The notes under the pieces: model-generated | What the model was told of the DNA's origin: nothing | The model's input: only the letters and a program-made list of their open reading frames with translations | Databases searched by the model: none | Assembly (NCBI GenBank): GCA_026770025.1 | Contig: JAMXDE010000020.1 | Span: 682,001 to 746,000 of the forward strand | Reading direction: 5' to 3' | DNA from: Craspedostauros australis | Taxonomy: Eukaryota; Bacillariophyta; Bacillariophyceae; Mastogloiales; Achnanthaceae | DNA: 64,000 nucleotides | Translations under genes and position numbers: made by a program | Shown: positions 57,041 through 64,000 of the stretch, piece by piece | Numbering within the stretch: position 1 is the stretch's first letter | Layout of the letters: each line of letters opens with the position of its first letter

Positions 57041-58189
57041 TCAGCGCTGCCCGTCCGCACCTGAATATTCCCTCGCTTCCACCAAGTTGAAGTTGCCGTA
57101 CTGATCAATGTTGCGGATCACAGCTACACCACACAATGTCTTGCAGATCTCCACGTTGATCGTCACATCGGGATTCTCCAGCTTGACCTTGCAATCTGGT
57201 TTCACCTTCATCACCTCCCCCGCAACAGCCTGGATGATATCGTTGCTGCGTAATGTCTTGCCGCAGTTGCGTCGCTTCGATGTCACAGCAAAAGTCTTGG
57301 CTTCAGCTGGGAAGTACCGCTTCAGCAATGCCGCGGTTGTGAGCTGAATCTCTTCGGCTGATGCAAAGCACGTGGCTTGCACGGGGATCATCCTTGCGAG
57401 GAACCGGGAGCAGGGGATACCGCGCTTCTTCTCTCGCAGGTCGGTGATGATTGTGCGCACTGTTTCGATTGGGTCCCATGGTGGGACATCAAGGACAGTC
57501 GCCGCTGCCGTCGTTGAACCTGCAGCTGTAGATGATGTCGACGCTGCGATTGATTTTGACTCGGAACCATCTGGGATCGAAGCTCTACTTGTTGCGTCGT
57601 TGACATCGTTTTTTATTGATTCATCAGCCTTGTCCTTGACAGCCTCTTCGGCATCGGGTGCTACCTCATCTTCAGACTTCCGTTGCTTCTTGGCTGCATT
57701 CGACACATGTTTCGTTTCCAATGTACTTGCATCAACTGTGTCGGCATCACCCGAAGCCTCATTCTGCGCCGTATCGTCGCCATCCTTCGCTTCCTGATCC
57801 TGTTGCTGTTGTTGTTGCTGCTGCTGCTTGTCAGCCTTAATGGACGGAATGAGGTTGCAGTTGTCCATCACGCACATCACAAAAACGGTGCCCCTGCAGC
57901 CTGTGTCAAAGATCCGAAAGTCGGAATTCTTTTCTCGCTTGGATTGCTGCAGCATCGCGATTTCATCATCCAGACTGAGCTTGGCATCGGATGGCTTCTC
58001 CGCTACCGCGTCCTGCTCGACATAATACCGCAAGATGTCCAGTCCTTCACGTTCGCACTTGATCTCCCTGCTCGTCTCGGATGTCAGCAACATGGCCGGT
58101 CCGCCGCGTCTCGGATTGTTCCTGTACTTGGCGCCTGGTTTCTTCTGATCACCATGGAACTTGCGCTTCTTTTCGCCAGATGAGCTCAT
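57041..58189 (-). CDS. TAN1: TAN1/THUMPD1-like tRNA acetylation adaptor
   Basis: An intronless 382-residue protein. The basic N-terminus and the block FDTGCRGTVFVMCVMDN match the start of the Tan1/THUMPD1 family. The THUMP part follows after a long insertion: CSRFLARMIPVQATCFAS (R.L.RM.PI..TC), FAVTSKRRNCGKTLRSNDIIQAVAG, and LENPDVTINVEICKTLCGVAVI near the end. Tan1 helps the acetyltransferase Kre33/NAT10 make N4-acetylcytidine at position 12 of Leu and Ser tRNAs. Here about 130 residues of Gln-, Asp- and Ala-rich sequence, including nine consecutive Gln, separate the two conserved blocks; the family has a shorter link there. The start ATG at 58189 is the first in frame. Divergent to the FAD pseudogene. 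Confidence 0.87.
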   Translation of the reverse strand: MSSSGEKKRKFHGDQKKPGAKYRNNPRRGGPAMLLTSETSREIKCEREGLDILRYYVEQDAVAEKPSDAKLSLDDEIAMLQQSKREKNSDFRIFDTGCRGTVFVMCVMDNCNLIPSIKADKQQQQQQQQQDQEAKDGDDTAQNEASGDADTVDASTLETKHVSNAAKKQRKSEDEVAPDAEEAVKDKADESIKNDVNDATSRASIPDGSESKSIAASTSSTAAGSTTAAATVLDVPPWDPIETVRTIITDLREKKRGIPCSRFLARMIPVQATCFASAEEIQLTTAALLKRYFPAEAKTFAVTSKRRNCGKTLRSNDIIQAVAGEVMKVKPDCKVKLENPDVTINVEICKTLCGVAVIRNIDQYGNFNLVEAREYSGADGQR

Positions 58190-58592
58190 GGTTTCTGTGA
58201 TGTGGTCTGCAGGAATAGAATGGCTCAGAACGGATCAGAATGGAGTCGAGTTTCGTCGAGTGCAGCCAAGCAACAGATTTCGAGTCTGCTCGAAGCATTG
58301 TACGAATACCCTGGAGTGTGGATGCTGGTCACCTATCCATGCGAGTTTTCCGATGGATCTCGGAACGCTTGTGTGTTGTCCACCACTTCGATGTTTGGTT
58401 CTCACAGTTCCACCTCCTGAAATCCAGGAATGCCACGATGGGCCTTAAATCGTGTTGATTTCTACGGACATCCGTACGTTAATTTCGTTACCACACACAA
58501 CTCTTGATTTGGGACGTCATTTACAACACTAGTTTTCACAAGCACTAATGGCATCATTCGAGTCCACGAAACTCGAGAGGCTTCAGATGCTG
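58190..58592. other. Intergenic
   Basis: About 400 bp of 5' flank; nothing further seen. Confidence 0.5.
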
Positions 58593-58782
58593 TGGTTCCT
58601 CACTCGTTGATCGCCCAACCACAGAGACAGCCGCAATCAGAAGAACCGCAGCAACGGCAGCAATGGCAGCATTGGCAACAATGACACCAACAATGTGGTT
58701 GATGCATCAAAAGAGGATGATTGGTGTCATCTTCATCGCGTGCATGGTGGTGGCAACGAACTCACTGTCATCACCATCCCTG
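58593..58782 (+). repeat. Duplicated segment, copy 1
   Basis: Runs through the 5' leader and first codons of the FAD pseudogene; it recurs, slightly diverged, at 62165-62345 in the same direction. Confidence 0.85.
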
Positions 58783-58951
58783 TCATCTTCATTCCAACGC
58801 AGCAGCAGCAGCAGCAACGGGAATGAGAATCACCAACCAATACGGAAGAATGCCGTGATCGGCGGTGGCATCGCCGGTCTCGCCTTGGCGCATGCCTTCG
58901 AGAACAACAGCAATACCGACAGCATCCACACCAACAACGACAACGACAACG

Positions 58952-59009
<58 letters not shown>

Positions 59010-59585
59010 CGTCGCTTAGAAGGCATGATTCGAGGCCGAGCACATCCAGCAACAGATGCGACAGAAGATCGATGATGCCATGATCCCCACACACACCACA
59101 AGGCCCATCATCGATCGACTCATCGACAATGCCGATCGTTTCTTTGAGTTAGGGATCTACTTCCACAATCCCTTTACGCAATGGACCAAGGCGATGATGG
59201 CCACCAACGGAAATCGCAACCGCAATGGAAGCACCGGCGAACGCCATGCCACAGTTTCTTGGACAGGACACCAATCAGTCCATCCAAGGCGCCTACTGTT
59301 AGGCCAACGCCATTCAGCAGTACACCATGTAGTACAATGAACAAGCCGATGGTGGGAACAACCTCGAAGGCCTCCTGCAGATAGAATACAAGGACAAGCG
59401 ATGGTCCACCATCACGAGAATCATGGACATCACAGGTGTCACGACCAAGGCTGATTGGTCTGCTGGGGTATCTGGAGTCCTCGTCGGGACCGTTGGCCAA
59501 GTTCTGGGATGTGTTCTTCTTCACCATGGATAAGACGGGCGTTGCGAAGATGATCTTTTTGGATGCCGCAGTGCCGAGGGTATGA
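58663..59585 (+). pseudogene. Broken FAD-dependent monooxygenase
   Basis: The frame opens at 58663 with a hydrophobic leader and KNAVIGGGIAGLALAHAF, the FAD-binding GxGxxG. It then runs into a CAA repeat read as Asn and stops at 59017-59019. Downstream, family-like pieces follow in changing frames: IDRLIDNADRFFELGIYF (about 59107); AMPQFLGQDTNQSIQGAYC (about 59245), the second FAD motif, ended by an in-frame TAG and later a second TAG; then after another frameshift LGYLESSSGPLAKFWDVFFF ending at 59585. The central substrate-binding region, usually 200 or more residues, is missing where the CAA repeat sits. So the gene has an internal loss, at least two frameshifts and two stops. Such enzymes (zeaxanthin-epoxidase/salicylate-hydroxylase type) use NAD(P)H and O2. 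An intact relative would be expected elsewhere in the genome. Confidence 0.8.
58931..59010 (+). repeat. (CAA)n expansion in the pseudogene
   Basis: About 26 codons of AAC/GAC, the last 18 or so pure AAC; it replaces the middle of the FAD enzyme. Confidence 0.92.
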
Positions 59586-59990
59586 GAATGTATGGAGCAG
59601 TGTGAAATCGCGATTTGAAATCGTGATGCGGTACAGATAGGTTATGTGGATGGCTTTCGCTTGGTGTTGATGGACCAGCCATACTCGTACGATCCAGACA
59701 TTCCATACTTCTCACAAACCACAACACGCATTCACAATCACAAACGGACACCTCCCAATCAATCAATTAACCAACCAATCAACCATCTCCCTTTTCCATC
59801 CTACTCGTACAACAACACACTCACATTCACCAGAGTATCAATGCTGTCTCCATGAGCCGTTCTAATTACTCGACCAGCAGAATACTCCAAGACAATCCAG
59901 GATTTCATCAATCATCGATGTACCTTTCCTTTTCACATTGCGGGCAGAAGCATCATCAACTCGGACGAGCCGATCCCCTCTCTTGTCATG
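59586..59990. other. Intergenic
   Basis: Two TACTCGTAC motifs (59682, 59802) lie 120 bp apart. No gene. Confidence 0.55.
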
Positions 59991-61295
59991 TCATGCCCGT
60001 TTCAACATCTCACTGCCCTGCAGCAGAATGTTAAATGTCTCGTTCGTGGAACCCATTATACCCCGACGTTTGTTTGTTCTCATCAGCATCTCCCCAAACA
60101 GAGCCTGTGGCCGCGACCATGTTGGAAGGGAACACAGCACTGCTCTCACCTTGTTGCGATGATTTCGCCGCAAGATGCGTTCAACAAGCGCATCGTACCA
60201 ATGGGCATGTTCGTTGGCACGCGGGCGTGGATCAATGTGGAGATAGGTGAGTTGGGAAGTTTCCTCCAAGGCTTGCTGAAGTACTTCCATTTGGGCCGAG
60301 AGGATCTCGGTCGGAACTTCAAACATGCCAGGATGCCCAACGACACCGTATAGGAGAGATGACAAACCCTTGTTTCTCAGGAGCGATATCAATGTGTCGA
60401 ACATGATCATCTGCTCTTGTCGCGATAACCCGGTACAAAAATTGCAAACCTGTAGCTTCTTCAGGTGTGATGCATTTGAAAGGAGTTTGATGATTGGGTC
60501 GATTTCTTGTTGTGGACAGATTTGTTCGGCGCTGCCGAAACAATAGAAACCTATGGTGAGCCTGTCGATGCGCTTGTTTGACCGGAATAGCTTTGCCAAG
60601 CTATCACAAGTGAAACGGGTGTCAACAAAGGATATTTCGGTGACGCTGCAATTCTTTGGAGACAGCCATCTGCACAAATCAGCGCCCCCATTGGCGAGCT
60701 CGCAGGAACTGAACCTTACACATTTCGAGTGTTGGGAGATGTTGAACATGAGCTTGTCACAATCAACAAGATCACAAAAACTCAACTCCACATGATGTGT
60801 CACAAGAGGGATATTGTGGAGCTGCTTGATCTCCACGAACCATCGATGCAAGCGAATGCCTTTGTCGAATGAAGATTTGTGTGGATGTTCGGCAGACAAT
60901 TGAATTACGAAACGAATCGCTTGCTTGTCTTCTTCTCCGAATTGGTCATCGTTGCCAAATTCCAGATTCAGGGATAGGATGTGCATCTGCCCGCATCCCC
61001 TGCAACACGGATCGTTCAGTAGAACACGAGGTGATAAAGCAATGGGCTTGTGCCGCTTCGCCATTGATTCCAAGTCAGCAAAGGTGAATCCTGCTTCAAT
61101 GGCCAAGTCCCAATATTCCATCCGCTTGGGTGTGACACTGTAGCAGTCGATGTGCTCTGCTGGTGGGTACTGCGGAGTGAACACGGTCTTCGGGACCCAC
61201 CATTTTCCATGGAGTTGTTTCCAGAAAGTCTTGAAGTCTGGATCATGGTTGATGTTGGCATTGGTGTTGGCGACGGCATCCATGTCGTGGTTCAT
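59991..61295 (-). CDS. Uncharacterised protein, possible leucine-rich-repeat fold
   Basis: An intronless protein of 434 residues, starting at the ATG at 61295. I do not recognise a named family. After about 110 residues containing FKTFWKQLHGKWWVPKTVF and a CCRGCGQMH cluster, the middle shows irregular repeats of strand-helix type: LSFCDLVDCDKLMFNIS, CVRFSSCELANGG, VTEISFVDTRFTCDSLAKLF, RIDRLTIGFYCFG and HLKKLQVCNFCTGLS. These are spaced 22-35 residues apart and resemble degenerate ribonuclease-inhibitor-type LRRs. The C-terminus is basic. No signal peptide or membrane segment. It sits between the broken FAD gene and its partial second copy. Such proteins are often members of expanded lineage-specific families. 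Confidence 0.7.
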   Translation of the reverse strand: MNHDMDAVANTNANINHDPDFKTFWKQLHGKWWVPKTVFTPQYPPAEHIDCYSVTPKRMEYWDLAIEAGFTFADLESMAKRHKPIALSPRVLLNDPCCRGCGQMHILSLNLEFGNDDQFGEEDKQAIRFVIQLSAEHPHKSSFDKGIRLHRWFVEIKQLHNIPLVTHHVELSFCDLVDCDKLMFNISQHSKCVRFSSCELANGGADLCRWLSPKNCSVTEISFVDTRFTCDSLAKLFRSNKRIDRLTIGFYCFGSAEQICPQQEIDPIIKLLSNASHLKKLQVCNFCTGLSRQEQMIMFDTLISLLRNKGLSSLLYGVVGHPGMFEVPTEILSAQMEVLQQALEETSQLTYLHIDPRPRANEHAHWYDALVERILRRNHRNKVRAVLCSLPTWSRPQALFGEMLMRTNKRRGIMGSTNETFNILLQGSEMLKRA

Positions 61296-62164
61296 CCTTT
61301 TCTTGTTGTCGCTGTTGCTGGTCGTTGCTGTTGGTGGTACAATCGTACGAGTAGAGCTGGTAGAGTGCGTCGTCCCAAATCAGTTGCGCTTGGATGGCGA
61401 TTATGAGCTCATCTGCTCAAGCTTACTGTCCTCCATTTCATGATCCTGTGCATTGATCACGAAGCAACATGTCGTCAGTCAACATGCTTTCATGGACTTG
61501 CGCAGTTCCACCCACGGTGTATGGTATGGTATAGTACGACCGTGGACAGCCACATCACGATTCGAAGCTGGCTAGCTGGCCCACACGATACGACCTTCGA
61601 TGGTGCCCAACTTGGCCACGCTGTGCAGTTGCGCCTCTTCATGTGATACCATTGTTTGTGTATCATGAGTAGGCACATCCTCTGTGATGGTCTTGGGGAG
61701 TCGACCACGATACTGTTATATTATACTCCGATCGATACAGTTCTTCGGCAGTTGCATGTCATCGAACGACTACCATGGGCGGACCCACGATGTGAAGAAT
61801 CCACGATGTGAAGGAATCACCACGATGTCTTCTTCGGTCGGCATCAGAGAGGCGTTTCTCACGTTTTGTTGCGAGGATGACGACGATGACGATGTTGGTG
61901 ACACCACTCGTGTTTCAATCGACAACAAACGTATCCAGGACTCATCTCGCCTCACTCAATCACTGCGAACTCTGTGGCGATGACGATGGCCATGGTGGTG
62001 CTGCAGACATCGTCGTAGAATGCTGATACAGATCGTCACAACCGCAACACTCACATGATGATCACCGTTGCCATCAAGTATCTATTCACAGAGCATGCCA
62101 ATGCTCCGTCTCTCCCTCTCTCTCTATTTCTAGAGAGACTTCGAACGATGCCGGCTGGTTGACT
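61296..62164. other. Intergenic
   Basis: About 870 bp with one TACGAGTA motif (61346) and a CT-rich run with an inverted AGAGAG near 62107-62138. No gene is supported. Confidence 0.5.
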
Positions 62165-62345
62165 TGGTTCCTCACTCATTGATCGCCCAACCACAGAGAC
62201 AGCCACAACCAGAAGGATCACAGCAACGGCAGCATTGGCAGCAATGACACCAACGACGTGATTGATGCATCAAAAGAGGATGATTGGTGCCATCTGCATC
62301 GCGTGCATGTTGGTGGCAACGAACTCACTGTCATCACCATCCCCG
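62165..62345 (+). pseudogene. Truncated second copy of the FAD gene 5' end
   Basis: Matches 58593-58782 closely. The hydrophobic leader is still recognisable (KRMIGAICIACMLVATNSL), but the tryptophan codon seen in copy 1 is a TGA here. Similarity ends abruptly near 62345, before the FAD-binding motif. Confidence 0.82.
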
Positions 62346-62683
62346 ACACTTTTCTTCCATCGTGAATTGAGAACCACCGACGGCCATTTCCTTTGACAGG
62401 CGCAACAATCGCAGCAACGACACCATCACCAACATCCACCACATTGTTGTATCCCATCGCATCAGCCCATTGCCTCAGTATGATCACTGGAGAGAGAGAG
62501 ATCAGATCCACCACTGGACATTGGACATTGGATACTGGATACTGCGCCATCAGCAATCACGTTTGTCGCAAAAGGCCTTCCATTGGACATTCAACATTGC
62601 GCGATTGGAGGATTGAACGAAGCAACAGAGCAGATCATTCCCAAAACAACACAATACAAGGCAACAGAAGGCAACACAAATCG

Positions 62684-64000
62684 ATGGAAGACAACAGATT
62701 CCCGTTCACCAGCAAGGCTTCACGGTCGTCCTCCTCCACGCCTGGCATTGAACGCAAGACCGGTCACCAGTACGATCGCAACTCTGCGCCATCACCAAGC
62801 TCCATGTCGTCATCGGCAGCATCATCGCCCACCGGCTACAGCTCCGCCTACACCTCCAAGTACATGGACGACCTGGGCAGCAAGCAGCAGGCTGTGTCGG
62901 CGACGACAATGAGGCAGAGTTCTACATGCACTCGCAGCAGAACTTCGACGCCGACATGATTGACTCCACCAGCGCGAGGAGGGTGGTGGACAGCGACGAG
63001 GAGCCCTTCGACGAAGGCCTGGACGATGACATTGACAGCGACAACAGCGACGACAATGAAGGTGCCGACGCCAACAGCCGCAGTCGCAGCCACAGTCGCA
63101 ACGTCAGCGCGGGTGCCAGCGACAACACGCAGCAGATAGATGATGACATCGAGAGCCAGTGTTCCGATGAGGAGGCGGGCGACAAGATGACCGACAAGAC
63201 GACCGATGGAGGCTTCGACGAGTTCACAGACGAGGACGACTCCATGCGAGACGACTCCTTTCGTGGCGAATTCCGTTCCACATCCTGCCAGCCTCCACGC
63301 ACGATCGGAACATCTCCCGACACCAGCAACACCAACACCGCGCCGTCCAGGACGTCCCCGCCAGCCAGAGGCAGCCCAACACCTCCTCCAACGGGGGCTC
63401 GTCCTTCGGCTTCTCCTCCGCCAAGAGGATGTCTTTCATCTGCCAGGAAGGTGGACTGTAGACCGTCATCGAAGGCGAGGAGGGTGACGAGACGGAGCGA
63501 CCATCCACCAGAACTGTCAACAAACGCAAGCCAGGCGAATTCGGTGCCCATTCCAATGGGGATTCCGGACTCTTCTCCTCCATGGTCTCCGCCAAAAACG
63601 ATGGGACCCAGCGCATGGCCGCCACCTCCAATTCATCCAACAGCAACCACGGCAACCAGGACTCCACCAACTCCCTTCCCAAGGAATCCAACCACAGCAA
63701 TGTGGACATGGACATGGACGGTGAGGATCCAGCTTCCACAAAAAACCCAGCGTCAACCTACATCTCCACATCCACCAACCGCCTCATGAGCGGCAGTTCC
63801 GCTTCAGCCGGAGTGGTCTTGGACAAAAGCCAATCCACTCATTCCGCCATCCTCCTCAACAAGACCAACGGCACCAACGAGGACATGCCCACCCAGCTCG
63901 TCTCGCGCACCAACTCCATCGAAATATCTTTCACTCCCATGATGCCCGCAACTGCTCCGGCGCAAACCATCACTCAAGGTCCACCAGCCAAACAGCTCCC
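62684..64000 (+). pseudogene. Frameshifted Ser/Asp-rich protein gene, runs off the window
   Basis: An ATG at 62684 opens a Ser-rich frame (NRFPFTSKASRSSSS). Near 62890-62910 the coding-like frame shifts to one reading DDNEAEFYMHSQQNFDADM and then a long acidic stretch. Near 63250-63280 it moves to a third frame, reading NTSSNGGSSFGFSSAKRMSF, with an in-frame TAG at about 63459, and stays open to the window end with many Ser/Asn/Thr codons. Third-base GC preference follows this path, which suggests one ancestral gene with two frameshifts and a stop. I do not recognise the protein. Sequencing errors or unrecognised introns could explain part of it; no clear GT-AG pair was seen at the shifts. 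Confidence 0.55.

Overview
The window is nuclear DNA of a photosynthetic stramenopile, most likely a diatom, possibly a centric one. The case rests on four things. (1) Genes are compact, with 0-3 short introns (about 230-740 bp) that start mostly with GTAAGT or GTACGT. (2) Two proteins carry N-termini of the secondary red-plastid type: a signal peptide, then a cleavage site with Phe near +1 (SAF/SVP on the ClpC-type ATPase, HG/F on the phosphoglycerate mutase). (3) One secreted protein ends in the Pro/Thr/Ser (PTxxPS) repeats common in diatom surface proteins. (4) A SEC14-like protein matches what I recall of the diatom family. The species cannot be fixed by eye.

Layout. 1-839: 3' end of an Arp1 (centractin) gene. 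1503-5831 (-): a four-exon SR-protein kinase. 7511-10957 (-): a three-exon plastid-targeted ClpC/Hsp100. 11277-17342: an apparently intact DNA transposon with 159-bp terminal inverted repeats (TIRs), a ~1200-residue DDE-like transposase and a hairpin-rich 3' part. 18548-21147 (+): a four-exon secreted beta-helix/PT-repeat protein. 22587-23915 (+): a metallophosphoesterase. 24154-25722 (-): an FGGY sugar kinase resembling D-ribulokinase. 26328-29921 (+): a large disordered protein with a C-terminal membrane domain. 30462-31418 (-): an FkbM-type methyltransferase. 32763-35836 (+): a three-exon unknown. 36060-39365 (-): a large unknown. 39974-42451 (-): an ankyrin-repeat protein. 43591-45742 (-): a three-exon SEC14/CRAL-TRIO protein. 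46632-49715 (-): a short-chain dehydrogenase with long disordered arms. 50379-51273 (-): a two-exon 4HBT thioesterase-like protein. 52262-54036 (+): a two-exon plastid-type phosphoglycerate mutase. 55169-56260 (+): a TPR protein. 57041-58189 (-): a TAN1/THUMPD1 tRNA-acetylation adaptor. 58663-64000: a decaying region holding a broken FAD monooxygenase, a second copy of its 5' end, one intact unknown gene between them, and a frameshifted Asp/Ser-rich reading frame.

The genes do not form one pathway. They are ordinary housekeeping, signalling, plastid and surface functions on alternating strands. The parts most worth a second look are the transposon (family, mosaic TIRs, internal hairpins), an over-represented intergenic/intronic 9-mer TACTCGTAC, and gene decay plus duplication at the right end. 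Exon boundaries were joined by hand using splice signals and reading phase; all functional calls are by recognition of motifs, without database searches.
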